A DNA stretch of 64,000 nucleotides from Metabacillus arenae (GCF_014773385.1 NZ_JACXAI010000012.1:1-64000), one strand, 5' to 3'. Counted from the first letter of the stretch, positions 7,835 to 16,808 are shown. Notes: generated from the sequence alone by a model not told the origin. Numbers and translations are program-made.

Positions 7835-9334
7835 CTATAAAACAGGAGAAAACAGCCTTGCAAATGATTCCTTTGTTCTCACTAGTAATCCTCTATTATG
7901 GTACCTTTTTTTATCTACTTTTTCACATTCCCCAAGATCCTCCATATAGTGGTTAATCAATTCTTTAATACTTTCTGTATGAAAAAGGAATGCATTGATC
8001 TCAAAATTCAGGTGTAAGCTTCTTAAATCCATATTGGCTGTACCAACTGAGGCCATTTGCCCGTCAATGATCATAATTTTTCCGTGCAAAAAACCTTTAC
8101 AATACATGTAAACTTCAATATCATTACGAAGCAATTCAGGAAAATAAGACCTGGTCGCATATTGTGTTAAAAACCCATCATTTATCTGGGGTACAATTAA
8201 TTTTATTTCGACTCCTCTGGCAGCAGCCATCTCTAATGCTGTTCTGAGGGCCTTATTCGGAACAAAATAAGGGGTTGCGATCCAAATTGATTTTTTTGCT
8301 GTTGTGATCATACTGTAATATAAATTACTCATAACCCCTTGACTTGAATCAGGACCGCTTGAAACGATTTGAATCCCTCCATCGCCTTCTGCTCTTTCGA
8401 CAGCCATGTATTTCGAAGTGAATAAATTCTCGTCAGAAACATAAGCCCAATCAAGCAAGAACGTAGCATGTAAAGAGGTTAAAGCCTCACCCTCAAGACA
8501 TAAATGAGTATCTCTCCAAAAGCCAATTTTCGGATTGTTCCCTAAATACTCATCACCCACATTCAGCCCGCCAACAAATCCAATCTTTCCATCTATCACA
8601 ACAATTTTTCTATGGTTACGAAAGTTAAGCTTTTGATTAAAAAATCCATGTTTTACTGGTAGAAAGCAATGCACGTTTACACCAGCTTCCCGCATTTTAT
8701 CGACTGCACTTTTCGATAATCCTACACTTCCGATTGCATCATAAATAAATCGAATCTCGACACCCGTCTTTGCTTTTTCACAAAGAATCTTAATTAATTC
8801 CATCCCAATCTGATCTGATTTAAACGTATAATACTCCAAATGAATGTATTTCTTTGCCTTATTTAGCGCATCAATAATCGCAGGGAATGTTTCGTCTCCA
8901 TTTTTTAAAACCTTTGTTTTCGAATAAAAGCTAATCGAATTTTGACTAAGCGTTTCAATAAGCTTAGAGAAAGATTGTTCAGCTTCCCGGAGGTGATCCC
9001 ATTTAGGTGATGGCTTGTAAGGCTCAGTATCTTGCATTAATTTTTTGTCATGCTCTCTTTTTTGTTTAAAAAGATGCCCTTTTACCTCCAGCTGGCCAGA
9101 GTAGATAAAAAAGATATATCCAATTATAGGAAAGAAAAATAAAGCATATATCCAAAGAAGAGTCTTATAAGGGGACCGGTTTTCTAGCATAAGTACGAAT
9201 GACACTGAGAACAGGATAAGTAAATAAATTAGAATTGACAGAGTTTTTATAATGGAAGGAAATGAGGAAAATAGGAAGATACTTAATGTAATAACCAATA
9301 AGATGAATAGAATAAATTGCCTAATTTGTTTCAT
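7835..9334 (-). CDS. cls: Cardiolipin synthase
   Basis: Membrane phospholipase-D superfamily enzyme (499 aa) that condenses two phosphatidylglycerol molecules into cardiolipin and glycerol. Two N-terminal membrane segments are followed by two catalytic HKD motifs: HRKIVVIDGKIGFVGGLN in the middle and HGKIMIIDGQMASVGTANMD near the C-terminus. Length and layout match Bacillus ClsA/YwnE-type enzymes. The ATG at 9334 was chosen because GAGG lies seven bases before it; the upstream TTG at 9367 has no ribosome site. It is divergent from the unknown membrane protein gene that starts at 9420. Confidence 0.92.
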   Translation of the reverse strand: MKQIRQFILFILLVITLSIFLFSSFPSIIKTLSILIYLLILFSVSFVLMLENRSPYKTLLWIYALFFFPIIGYIFFIYSGQLEVKGHLFKQKREHDKKLMQDTEPYKPSPKWDHLREAEQSFSKLIETLSQNSISFYSKTKVLKNGDETFPAIIDALNKAKKYIHLEYYTFKSDQIGMELIKILCEKAKTGVEIRFIYDAIGSVGLSKSAVDKMREAGVNVHCFLPVKHGFFNQKLNFRNHRKIVVIDGKIGFVGGLNVGDEYLGNNPKIGFWRDTHLCLEGEALTSLHATFLLDWAYVSDENLFTSKYMAVERAEGDGGIQIVSSGPDSSQGVMSNLYYSMITTAKKSIWIATPYFVPNKALRTALEMAAARGVEIKLIVPQINDGFLTQYATRSYFPELLRNDIEVYMYCKGFLHGKIMIIDGQMASVGTANMDLRSLHLNFEINAFLFHTESIKELINHYMEDLGECEKVDKKRYHNRGLLVRTKESFARLFSPVL

Positions 9335-9419
9335 GGCATTTCCTCGTTTCTTAATAAATGTTTTCAATCTTAATTTTTATTACCCACTATATGAGGATAA
9401 GTAACATGGGAAAAATTGA

Positions 9420-10508
9420 ATGGTTAGATACCAGCTTAATCGGGAAATAATTCGTAAATACTTATGGGAGCTGGGGATACCAATGTCAGTCATTATTCAA
9501 TTTATTGCAACTGTTATTTCAAAAATATTAAGTAAATTATTTAGTTTAGCTACGGTTACTTTTATGGGAAGAATGCCCTCCAAAGATGATTCGAAGGTAA
9601 GCCTTTCAGCACTGCTTTCTTTTTATTGGCTGATTTTATGTGTGGGCCTGATTCTACCATCAGCAGTTAAAAGTTTCATCCCATTTGCACCTGATGATAA
9701 AACGACAATCCGATTCATGACTGCCGGGCTAGTCCTTCTAATTCCGCTAATAGTCGGATGGGTGACCACTAGAATTGAAAATTATAAAGATAAAAGCAGC
9801 CGATCATTCCCTCATCAGCTGTTAATGGGTTATCCATACACGATGATACTTGGCTTTTTAGTTGTTTCTTTAATTATAACGGTTCCGATTCTAAAGGCTC
9901 CTTATATCATCTATAAAAATTATTTAGACAGTATTAAGGTCATGATTCACAAAGGAAACTTTGAAAAGGCTATTTTGCAAGTACAACAGATTTTAACAGA
10001 ACGGGAAATAAGAACAAAAGTCGAGACTCCCCCAGCAATTATGCAATGGTTGTTTAAACTATTGGTATGGATCGAAGGTGAAATTTTTCATCAGCATATG
10101 TCTAAGGAAATGAAAGTATTAAAAGGCGAATTCGCACACAAAGACTTTCAAATAAATATATATGCGTCTGATATTGCAATCATTGGAAAAAGGTCAATTG
10201 CAACAAAAATAAGGGCAATATTATCTGAAGAATTGGACGAACAAAATATGTATTTTTCGTGGGACGTTCAAGCACATAAAATCGAAGATCAAATAAGGGA
10301 ATATCAACAAGCATTATCAGATGAAGAAGAAATTCCATTCACTTCAATTAAAGAGCTAAATGAAAATCTTAAATCGCTAAGCTTATCAGAGGAAGAGTGG
10401 AACGCCATTCGAAGACAGCTATATCAGTTAGAATCAGAAATTCTGAAAAAAATGTACAACAGAATTCCCTCAATCGTTACAGCAGAGGAGTCAACCTACG
10501 TGGAATAA
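9420..10508 (+). CDS. Unrecognised integral membrane protein with coiled-coil tail
   Basis: I do not recognise this 362-residue protein. Residues about 20-160 contain four or so hydrophobic segments (around 21-40, 63-83, 97-115 and 138-160); the remaining 200 residues are charged, helical and probably cytoplasmic, with heptad-like stretches at the C-terminus rich in Glu, Leu and Lys. No catalytic motif stands out. The first ATG lacks a clear ribosome site; ATG at 9483, preceded by GGGGATACCA, would remove 21 residues and is possible. It is divergent from cls and convergent with the PAP2 gene. A membrane sensor or scaffold role would be guesswork. Confidence 0.6.
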   Translation: MVRYQLNREIIRKYLWELGIPMSVIIQFIATVISKILSKLFSLATVTFMGRMPSKDDSKVSLSALLSFYWLILCVGLILPSAVKSFIPFAPDDKTTIRFMTAGLVLLIPLIVGWVTTRIENYKDKSSRSFPHQLLMGYPYTMILGFLVVSLIITVPILKAPYIIYKNYLDSIKVMIHKGNFEKAILQVQQILTEREIRTKVETPPAIMQWLFKLLVWIEGEIFHQHMSKEMKVLKGEFAHKDFQINIYASDIAIIGKRSIATKIRAILSEELDEQNMYFSWDVQAHKIEDQIREYQQALSDEEEIPFTSIKELNENLKSLSLSEEEWNAIRRQLYQLESEILKKMYNRIPSIVTAEESTYVE

Positions 10509-10512
10509 ATTT

Positions 10513-10600
10513 CGTCATCAGGTGCCACGTCATCAGGTGCCAGGCACCAAATTTTCATTTTGGTGCCAGGCACCAAATTTTCATTTTGGTGCCTGGCACC
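10513..10600. repeat. Iterated GGTGCCAGGCACC palindromes
   Basis: Direct repeats just past the stop codon: CGTCATCAGGTGCCA twice, then GGTGCC(A/T)GGCACC palindromes three times joined by AAATTTTCATTTT. The last palindrome could fold with the earlier ones into a long hairpin. This looks like a dispersed short repeat serving as, or inserted at, a transcript end between convergent genes. Confidence 0.75.
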
Positions 10601-10630
10601 GTTTAATATCACTGATTAATGTGGCATTGT

Positions 10631-11083
10631 TTAATCAAATTTGGAACTAATATTCCCAATAATGAAGCCGAGTAAAGCGCCGCCCGCTACTTCAACAGGC
10701 TGGTGTCCAAGCAGCTCATTTAATTCTTTCTCTTGTTTTACATGAAAAAGACCTGGGTGCTGTCCTGATAATAATTCAATATTTGCATCTAAATCATTGA
10801 CGATTTTAGCAATCTCACCAGTATGTCTTCTAATTCCTTGAGCATCGTACATGACAATGATTCCAAAGATAATGGCAATTGCAGCTTCTATAGAGTCCCA
10901 CCCTTTTTTGGCAGCAATATAGGCAGCTAAAGAAGCGACACCTGCTGAATGGGATGAGGGCATTCCACCGGTTTTAAACATTGATCGCCAATCCCATCTT
11001 CCAGTTAAATTTTTATGAGTCACTATTTTTAATCCTTGGGCAATTCCAATTGCCGATAAGGATGTAATCATTCCACGGTTCAT
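10631..11083 (-). CDS. Divergent PAP2 family membrane protein (YuiD-like)
   Basis: Small membrane protein (150 aa) of the divergent PAP2/DUF212 family, related to phosphatidic acid phosphatases; B. subtilis YuiD is the remembered relative. Visible signature: GGMPSSHSAGV (the PSSH phosphatase motif) and YDAQGIRRHTGEIA (second motif region). Hydrophobic segments lie at about residues 45-65, 75-92 and 128-145. The ATG at 11083 follows GAGGTG by about eight bases; the upstream TTG at 11110 has no ribosome site. The substrate is unknown; lipid pyrophosphate or phosphatidate is expected from the family. Confidence 0.85.
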   Translation of the reverse strand: MNRGMITSLSAIGIAQGLKIVTHKNLTGRWDWRSMFKTGGMPSSHSAGVASLAAYIAAKKGWDSIEAAIAIIFGIIVMYDAQGIRRHTGEIAKIVNDLDANIELLSGQHPGLFHVKQEKELNELLGHQPVEVAGGALLGFIIGNISSKFD

Positions 11084-11311
11084 ATATTTCACCTCATAGT
11101 TAGTTTTCAAATAATCTCAGTCAACTATGCAAAGATAAAAGCTGTTTTTGAAACTTTGTTTTAATTGAAAACAAGCAAATTTTGCTGTGAACTATTGTCT
11201 CTAGTGCTGCAAACTGGGATTTAAAAGCAACTGTCTAAATTAACCAACAATAAAAAATAAAAAAAGTGGGAATTTATAGAGCAAAATAAATGATCTTATG
11301 TTAAACTATTG

Positions 11312-11326
11312 TTGGAATCGTTTTCA
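11312..11326. promoter_or_regulatory. Catabolite-responsive element (cre)
   Basis: TTGGAATCGTTTTCA matches the CcpA cre consensus WTGNAANCGNWNNCW at every defined position. It lies 84 bp before the ThuA gene start, consistent with glucose repression of the sugar operon. Confidence 0.75.
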
Positions 11327-11409
11327 CATTGTTTTTTTGATAGTTAAGTAAACGTTTAACCTCATGATTTTTTAACCTTCATGAGGGAAATCATATAGGA
11401 GGTAAAAAA

Positions 11410-12132
11410 ATGATAAAAGTAACTGTTTGGAATGAAAATCGCCACGAACAAAAAAATCCAAAGGTAAGTGAAGTATACCCGGAAGGAATTCATGGTGCCA
11501 TCGCCCAGTTTTTAGGTGAAGAAGGTTTTCAGGTTCGTACTGCAACTTTAGATGAAGTAGAACACGGACTCTCAAATGAGGTACTAGACAACACAGACGT
11601 GCTTCTTTGGTGGGGGCATATTGCTCATGAAGAAGTAAGTGATGAGATTGTAAATAGAGTCAAGGATCGAGTATTAGATGGTATGGGTTTAATAGTCCTG
11701 CATTCAGCCCATTTCTCAAAAATTTTCAAAACGTTAATGGGAACAACCTGTGACTTAAAGTGGCGTGAAGCTGATGAAAAAGAAAGAATTTGGGTGCTTG
11801 AGCCAAGCCACCCAATTGCAGAAGGTATTGGAGAGTATATTGAACTTGAAAAAGAAGAAATGTATGGGGAACACTTTGACATTCCAGCTCCGGACGAATT
11901 AGTGTTTTCAAGCTGGTTTGAAGGAGGAGAAGTTTTTAGAAGCGGATGCACATACCGCAGGGGAAATGGAAAGATATTTTATTTCCGACCAGGTCATGAA
12001 ACCTATCCGACATACTATCATAAAGACATTCAGCTGGTAATTAAAAACGCAGTGAAATGGGCTAAGCCTGTTGACAGAAAACGTCCTGTTTATGGAAACG
12101 CTAAACCATTAGAAACTATTTCAGCGAAATAA
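11410..12132 (+). CDS. ThuA domain protein
   Basis: A 240-residue cytoplasmic protein of the ThuA family, class I glutamine amidotransferase-like fold without the amidotransferase Cys; ThuA proteins sit in disaccharide-oxidation clusters (trehalose utilisation in rhizobia). Visible family features are [11 protein letters not shown] at the N-terminus, [39 protein letters not shown] and [21 protein letters not shown], and [12 protein letters not shown] near the C-terminus. It starts the operon; AGGAGG precedes the ATG. Neighbours are two Gfo/Idh dehydrogenases and a TIM-barrel isomerase, so it probably acts on keto-sugar intermediates, although its exact chemistry is not established. Confidence 0.85.
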   Translation: MIKVTVWNENRHEQKNPKVSEVYPEGIHGAIAQFLGEEGFQVRTATLDEVEHGLSNEVLDNTDVLLWWGHIAHEEVSDEIVNRVKDRVLDGMGLIVLHSAHFSKIFKTLMGTTCDLKWREADEKERIWVLEPSHPIAEGIGEYIELEKEEMYGEHFDIPAPDELVFSSWFEGGEVFRSGCTYRRGNGKIFYFRPGHETYPTYYHKDIQLVIKNAVKWAKPVDRKRPVYGNAKPLETISAK

Positions 12133-12154
12133 AATGATTAGGGGAGAAAATCAT

Positions 12155-13180
12155 ATGAAAAAATTAAAAATCGGAGTCATCGGCTGCGGAAGTATTGCCC
12201 AGCATCGGCATCTTCCAGAATATAAAGCAAATCCAAGTGTAGAAATTACGGCCGTTTGCGATATTAATGAAGAGCGTGCCAAAGAAGTAGCAAAGGAATT
12301 TAAAGCAAAAGCTTATACAAATTTTGAAAAATTAATAAGCAGCGGGGAAGTAGAAGCTGTAAGTGTATGTACACCGAATTACTTGCATGCACCGATTTCA
12401 ATTGCAGCATTAAACGCAGGACTCCATGTTTTGTGTGAAAAGCCGATGGCCACCTCAAAAGAAGAAGCAGACGCGATGATTGAAGCTGCTCAAAACAGCG
12501 GGAAAACGTTAATGATTGGCCACAACCAAAGGTTTGTAGAATCCCATTTGAAAGCTAAGCAAATGATAGAGGAAGGTGCAATCGGTAAAGTTTATAGTTT
12601 CCGTACATCATTTGGCCATAAGGGTCCTGAAGGGTGGAGTGTCGATGGTAAAGACAGCTGGTTTTTTAATAAAGACAAAGCATTTATCGGGGCAATGGGG
12701 GACCTTGGAGTCCATAAAACCGATCTAATTCGCCATATTCTTGGTGAAGAAATCACAGAAGTTGGCGCTTTTGTTGAAACGAAAGCAAAAACATTTGGGG
12801 ATGTAGACGATAATGCTGTGTGTGTGCTAAAAACTGCAAGCGGTGTGATTGGAACACTTGCTGCCAGCTGGTCTTATACAGGAAAAGAAGACAATTCCAC
12901 GATTATTTATGGTGAAAAAGCGATTATTCGCCTGGAAGAAGATCCGGAATTTTCATTAATTGTTCAGTATACAACTGGAGAAACTGTACGCTATGAACTT
13001 GGACAAATTCAATCAAATGAAGAAGGCGGGCAAAGTAATTCTCACGTTGTCGACCAATTTGTTCAAAGTATTGTTGAAGACAAATCATCTCCAGTAAGTG
13101 GAGAAGAAGGATATAAATCGTTATCTGTCATTTTGGCAGCTTTGGAATCCAACGAGACCAAAAAAATTACCAGAGTCTAA
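12155..13180 (+). CDS. Gfo/Idh/MocA family oxidoreductase (first)
   Basis: NAD(P)-dependent sugar dehydrogenase (341 aa). The N-terminal Rossmann fold has GVIGCGSIAQHRHLP, CDINEERA and CTPNYLHAPIS; the family signature CEKPMA is present near residue 97, and the C-terminal substrate domain has GDLGVHKTDLIRHILG, with the Asp/His pair typical of catalysis. ATG at 12155 was chosen over 12134 because GGGGAG precedes it. It is 22 bp after ThuA and 18 bp before the next dehydrogenase, clearly one transcript. Likely oxidises a glycoside or polyol hydroxyl; the substrate cannot be read from sequence. Confidence 0.9.
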   Translation: MKKLKIGVIGCGSIAQHRHLPEYKANPSVEITAVCDINEERAKEVAKEFKAKAYTNFEKLISSGEVEAVSVCTPNYLHAPISIAALNAGLHVLCEKPMATSKEEADAMIEAAQNSGKTLMIGHNQRFVESHLKAKQMIEEGAIGKVYSFRTSFGHKGPEGWSVDGKDSWFFNKDKAFIGAMGDLGVHKTDLIRHILGEEITEVGAFVETKAKTFGDVDDNAVCVLKTASGVIGTLAASWSYTGKEDNSTIIYGEKAIIRLEEDPEFSLIVQYTTGETVRYELGQIQSNEEGGQSNSHVVDQFVQSIVEDKSSPVSGEEGYKSLSVILAALESNETKKITRV

Positions 13181-13198
13181 TAAAGTGAGGTTTTCGAC

Positions 13199-14221
13199 AT
13201 GAGTAAACTTCGGATTGGAATTATAGGTGCAGGCGGTATTGCAACAAATCGTCATATTCCTGCTTTCCTTCAATTGATTGAAGCATGTACGATCACGGCA
13301 GTAAGCGATGTGAATGAAGTACGGGCAAAGGAAGTAGCGGCAACGTACGACATTCCTCATGTGAGTAAGAATTATGAAGAGATCTTTGAACATGTGGATG
13401 CCGTTTGTATTTGTACCCCGAATAAATTTCATGCTGAGATCACCATTGCTGCTTTAAACGCCGGCCTCCATGTCCTATGTGAAAAGCCAATGGCCTTAAA
13501 AACAGAGGAATGTGATGCCATGCTGCAAGCTTCCAAAAGAGCAAACAAGGTGCTCGCTATTGCCTATCACTATCGATTTATGAAAGAAGCGCAGGCAGCA
13601 AAAATGATGATGCAGGAGATTGGTACGCCGCTCGTTGCAAGAGTAGAAGCCATGAGACGCCGAAAGGTACCTGGCTGGGGAGTCTTTACTAATAAAGAGC
13701 TGCAAGGCGGAGGAAGTCTAATTGATTACGGCTGTCACCTTCTTGATCTTGTTGTCTGGTTGATGGGAAATCCAAAACATGTATCTGTAAACGGCAGTGT
13801 ATATAACGAAATAAGTAAATCCCCGAACCAAGTCAACCTTTGGGGAGCATTTGATGCTTCAACCTTTAATGTAGATGATCATGTTTCAGCCTATGTAAGA
13901 TTTGAAAACGGAGCTTCTTTGCTGTTAGAAACTTCATGGGCAGCCAATGTAAAAGATGATAAAGAGCACGTAAGTATTTCAGGAGTTGAGGGCGGTATAA
14001 GCGTCTTCCCTTTTGAATTGTATTCTACGAAAAACGGAATGCTGTTAAATAGTGAAGCAGCTTACATGCCAGGGGAAGCAGATCCTAGTTTACCGCAAGC
14101 CAAAAATTTCATAGAAGCTTGCTTAGGTCTAAGTGAACTTATCGTCAAGCCTGAAGAAGCACTTCAGGTGTCTGCGATTATCGACCAAATATATACCACC
14201 AGTAATGAAATAATCGTCTAA
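13199..14221 (+). CDS. Gfo/Idh/MocA family oxidoreductase (second)
   Basis: Second Gfo/Idh dehydrogenase (340 aa), clearly paralogous to its neighbour but diverged: GIIGAGGIATNRHIP Rossmann motif, CTPNKFHAEIT, CEKPMALK, and GGGSLIDYGCHLLDLVVWLMG in the catalytic domain. GTGAGG precedes the ATG. Tandem Gfo/Idh genes with a TIM-barrel enzyme suggest sequential oxidation, isomerisation and reduction of a sugar, as in 3-keto-glycoside or inositol pathways (known of other clusters; inferred here). Ends 16 bp before the isomerase gene. Confidence 0.9.
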   Translation: MSKLRIGIIGAGGIATNRHIPAFLQLIEACTITAVSDVNEVRAKEVAATYDIPHVSKNYEEIFEHVDAVCICTPNKFHAEITIAALNAGLHVLCEKPMALKTEECDAMLQASKRANKVLAIAYHYRFMKEAQAAKMMMQEIGTPLVARVEAMRRRKVPGWGVFTNKELQGGGSLIDYGCHLLDLVVWLMGNPKHVSVNGSVYNEISKSPNQVNLWGAFDASTFNVDDHVSAYVRFENGASLLLETSWAANVKDDKEHVSISGVEGGISVFPFELYSTKNGMLLNSEAAYMPGEADPSLPQAKNFIEACLGLSELIVKPEEALQVSAIIDQIYTTSNEIIV

Positions 14222-14237
14222 GAGAGGGGAAAGAAAA

Positions 14238-15206
14238 ATGAAATTAGGTGTTTTTACAGTTTTATTTGCTAATTTATCTTTTGAAGACATGCTGGACAAA
14301 GTAAAAGCTTCAGGGCTGAATGCAGTTGAAATTGGTACAGGCTGTTACCCTGGAAATAAACATTGTGATTTGGACAGCCTTCTTGAAAGTGAACAGCTAA
14401 GAAATGAATATCTTCAAAAAATTCATGATCGTGATTTAGTGATTAGCGCGTTTAGCTGCCATGGAAACCCGATTTCTCCAGAAGAAGGATTTGCAAATGA
14501 ATCAAAAGAAACGCTTAAGAAAACAATCAAACTGGCGTCATTGCTAAATGTACCAGTTGTTAATTGCTTTTCTGGTACAGCTGGAGATCATGATGGGGCG
14601 AAATTCCCGAATTGGCCGGTTACTCCTTGGCCAAACGAATACGGAGATGTCCTAAAATGGCAGTGGGAGGAAAAATTAATCCCTTATTGGAAAGGGGCCG
14701 GCCGCTATGCGGAAGAGCATGGGGTTAAAATTGGTCTTGAGCTGCACGGCGGGTTTTTAGTCCATACTCCATATACGCTGCTTAAGCTTCGGGAAGAAAC
14801 AAGTGAAGCAATTGGTGCTAATTTGGATCCAAGCCATTTATGGTGGCAGGGGATCGATCCTGTCGCAGCGATTAAAATATTAGGAAAAGCTAATGCCATC
14901 CATCACTTCCATGCAAAGGACACGTATATTGACCAAGAGAATGTCAACATGTATGGTTTAACAGATATGCAGCCATACGGGGAAGTCAGATCAAGAGCAT
15001 GGACATTCCGCTCAGTAGGCTGCGGACATGGTCTAAAGGAATGGTCTGATATGATGAGTGCCCTTCGGACATACGGTTATGATTATGTGGTTAGCATTGA
15101 GCACGAAGACCCAATTATGTCGATTGACGAAGGGTTCAACAGGGCGGTTTCAAATTTAAAATCAGTATTAATTGAACAGCAGCCATCTGATATGTGGTGG
15201 GCGTAG
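14238..15206 (+). CDS. Sugar phosphate isomerase/epimerase-like TIM barrel
   Basis: Xylose-isomerase-like AP endonuclease family 2 TIM barrel (322 aa), a metal-dependent isomerase, epimerase or lyase fold. Recognisable metal-site strands are GLNAVEIGTGCYPG, ISAFSCHGNP, KIGLELHGGF (metal Glu), GANLDPSHLWWQG (Asp/His), IHHFHAKDTY (His/Asp) and VSIEHEDPIM (Glu). AGAGGGG precedes the ATG. It is the last gene of the ThuA operon, with a strong terminator ten bases after the stop. Relatives include 3-keto-sugar epimerases and hydroxypyruvate isomerases; no transporter accompanies the operon. Confidence 0.88.
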   Translation: MKLGVFTVLFANLSFEDMLDKVKASGLNAVEIGTGCYPGNKHCDLDSLLESEQLRNEYLQKIHDRDLVISAFSCHGNPISPEEGFANESKETLKKTIKLASLLNVPVVNCFSGTAGDHDGAKFPNWPVTPWPNEYGDVLKWQWEEKLIPYWKGAGRYAEEHGVKIGLELHGGFLVHTPYTLLKLREETSEAIGANLDPSHLWWQGIDPVAAIKILGKANAIHHFHAKDTYIDQENVNMYGLTDMQPYGEVRSRAWTFRSVGCGHGLKEWSDMMSALRTYGYDYVVSIEHEDPIMSIDEGFNRAVSNLKSVLIEQQPSDMWWA

Positions 15207-15216
15207 GATACCAGGG

Positions 15217-15284
15217 GCTGACCGGAAGCATTATGCACCTAAATTAGCGGTGTATAGGAAGCTTTTCAGGTCAGCCTTTTTTTT
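15217..15284 (+). terminator. Terminator of the ThuA-Gfo-Idh operon
   Basis: GGCTGACC...GGTCAGCC arms extended by GGAAGC/GCTTTTC, long loop, followed by eight T. Confidence 0.85.
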
Positions 15285-15300
15285 ATCAGTTAAGAAAACA

Positions 15301-15472
15301 GTTTAAGTTAATTAAAGTATTAAGTGATAACGAGTAGTATCATTGTCCAGCTCCGAGCGCCATCGCCCCTTAGGTCTCAGGGTCAATCCGCCCGAGAAGG
15401 TTAAAGAACAACCTTCATGCGGCTCGCCTTGTGATTGTCGCCGAAGGACTAGCGCTATGCGCTTTTCGTTCT
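15301..15472 (+). repeat. Intergenic repeat family copy C (short form)
   Basis: Starts GTTTAAGTTAATTAAAG, contains TTGTCCAGCTCCGAGCGCC, TTAGGTCTCAGGGTCAATCC, GGTTAAAGAACAACCTT, GTCGCCGAAGGACTAGCGC, ends TGCGCTTTTCGTTC. It lacks the central CCGGC hairpin module of copies A and B. It begins 16 bp after the T-tract of the operon terminator. Confidence 0.85.
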
Positions 15473-15652
15473 TTGTATAGTGATTTCACTGCTTCGTCAT
15501 AATTGTAATTGGTAACAAAAATATTAATAAGCGACAATTTGAATTGAAAAAAGAAACTGTGAAATTAATTACGTGATCCGCTGCAATTATTCATAAAACC
15601 AAGTAATAGATTATTCCTTGTTATGAGATAAGAAAGAAGGTTGAGGATACCC
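15473..15652. other. Spacer upstream of the GNAT gene
   Basis: AT-rich, no gene seen. The start region of the next gene carries AGAAGGTTGAGG, which decides its TTG start. Confidence 0.4.
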
Positions 15653-16123
15653 TTGAATAATAAATATGTATTAAGAGAAATACCGACTAAACAAAGATTG
15701 CAATATATGGATCTGCTTCTTTTAGCTGATGAAAGTGAAGAAATGATTAACAGTTATATCCATAAAGGGTCATTCCTGATTTTAGAAGAGAATAACCAAC
15801 AAGCTGTTGGGGTAATCCTTTTACTGCATGAGGACGACAAAACAATAGAGATCAAAAATATCTCAATCCTTGAACAATTTCAAGGGAAGGGTCTTGGAAG
15901 ACTTCTAATTAAGCATACAGAAGAACGGGTAAAACTGCAGGGGGTTGAAAGGTTAATTGTTGGAACAGCCAACTCTAGTATAGGTAATATCGCTTTCTAT
16001 CAAAAGCTTGGCTTTAGGATGTATGACATAAGAAAAGATTTTTTCCTCGACTATCCAGAAATAATCTACGAAAACGGTATTCAAGCCCAGGATATGATTA
16101 TGTTTAAAAAACTGCTAAACTAA
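15653..16123 (+). CDS. GNAT family N-acetyltransferase
   Basis: Predicted acetyl-CoA-dependent acetyltransferase (156 aa from the chosen start). The acetyl-CoA binding motif A is clear: ISILEQFQGKGLGRLLIKH, preceded by the beta strand VGVILLLHED and followed by LIVGTANSSIGNIAFYQKLGFRM, the typical C-terminal half with the Tyr-X-Lys-X-Gly-Phe feature. TTG at 15653 is preferred because GAGG lies seven bases upstream; TTG at 15641 would abut the ribosome site. The substrate is unknown. It stands alone between a repeat and the peptidoglycan-binding gene. Confidence 0.85.
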   Translation: MNNKYVLREIPTKQRLQYMDLLLLADESEEMINSYIHKGSFLILEENNQQAVGVILLLHEDDKTIEIKNISILEQFQGKGLGRLLIKHTEERVKLQGVERLIVGTANSSIGNIAFYQKLGFRMYDIRKDFFLDYPEIIYENGIQAQDMIMFKKLLN

Positions 16124-16152
16124 CAATTTTCTAGAATTTTTTGAAATATTTT

Positions 16153-16180
16153 GGAACTTTTCGCTAGTTTCCTCGTAGTA
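16153..16180 (+). promoter_or_regulatory. ECF-type promoter candidate
   Basis: GGAAC at 16153 and CGTA at 16174, 16 bp apart, resembles an ECF sigma promoter. It lies about 75 bp before the peptidoglycan-binding gene, next to an ECF sigma gene. Inference only. Confidence 0.4.
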
Positions 16181-16253
16181 ATATATAACTAAACGTATAG
16201 AAGCAATATACTAGGGCGTCCTTATCTATTTTTACTCGAGAGGATGGTAAAAG

Positions 16254-16808
16254 ATGAGGAAAATGACCGTAAGTTTAGTAGGTTTCTTCATGATTCTGTT
16301 TAGTTCTTTAGGTATGTCTTCGATTCATGCGGATGGCTTCGAAGATGTGCCTTCACAAAGTTACGAGGAAGTGGGGTCAGAAAAAATGATGCAAAGTTTA
16401 ACTTCAAGCTACTATGTACGTGCTTTTAACTGTCAAGGCGGCTCAACATTAACTTCAAGTTCACGGTCTGAAACAAGCGGATATAATTGGATTGTTTCAA
16501 AGGGAACAAAAGGTTACATTCAATCTGGAGGTTCGGGAGGGAATACGCTGGGAGTTGTATTAAATAACACCATAATCGACTTTAGTCATTCCTATCTTGC
16601 AAAACGCGGTTCAGCCAATAATGCTTCACAAGTAAGGGGAATTCAATCCACCTTAAGCTGTCTCGGTTATTCAGTCGGCTCAGTTGATGGAATATTCGGA
16701 GCACAAACAGAAGCTGCTGTAAAAGAATTTCAACAATCAAGAGGGTTAACTGCTGATGGTATTGTGGGGAAACAAACATATCACCACTTGTCACATGCTA
16801 CATATTAA
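16254..16808 (+). CDS. Secreted peptidoglycan-binding protein
   Basis: A 184-residue exported protein: signal peptide at residues 1-26 (IHADG cleavage region), a Ser/Gly-rich middle of unknown fold (residues 40-115, SYYVRAFNCQGGSTLTSSS and a YIQSGGSGGNTLG stretch), and a C-terminal PG_binding_1 domain (about 122-180) with VRGIQSTLSCLGYSVGSVDG, IFGAQTEAAVKEFQQSRGL and ADGIVGKQTY. It would be held in the cell wall by this repeat. No hydrolase domain is recognisable, so it may be an adaptor or a small toxin or hydrolase of a type I do not know. A possible ECF promoter lies upstream, and a shared bidirectional terminator follows. Confidence 0.85.
   Translation: MRKMTVSLVGFFMILFSSLGMSSIHADGFEDVPSQSYEEVGSEKMMQSLTSSYYVRAFNCQGGSTLTSSSRSETSGYNWIVSKGTKGYIQSGGSGGNTLGVVLNNTIIDFSHSYLAKRGSANNASQVRGIQSTLSCLGYSVGSVDGIFGAQTEAAVKEFQQSRGLTADGIVGKQTYHHLSHATY

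Noticed and set aside
13121-13432. Minus-strand frames inside the Gfo/Idh genes and similar antisense frames throughout
   Set aside because: Shadows of well-supported genes on the other strand.
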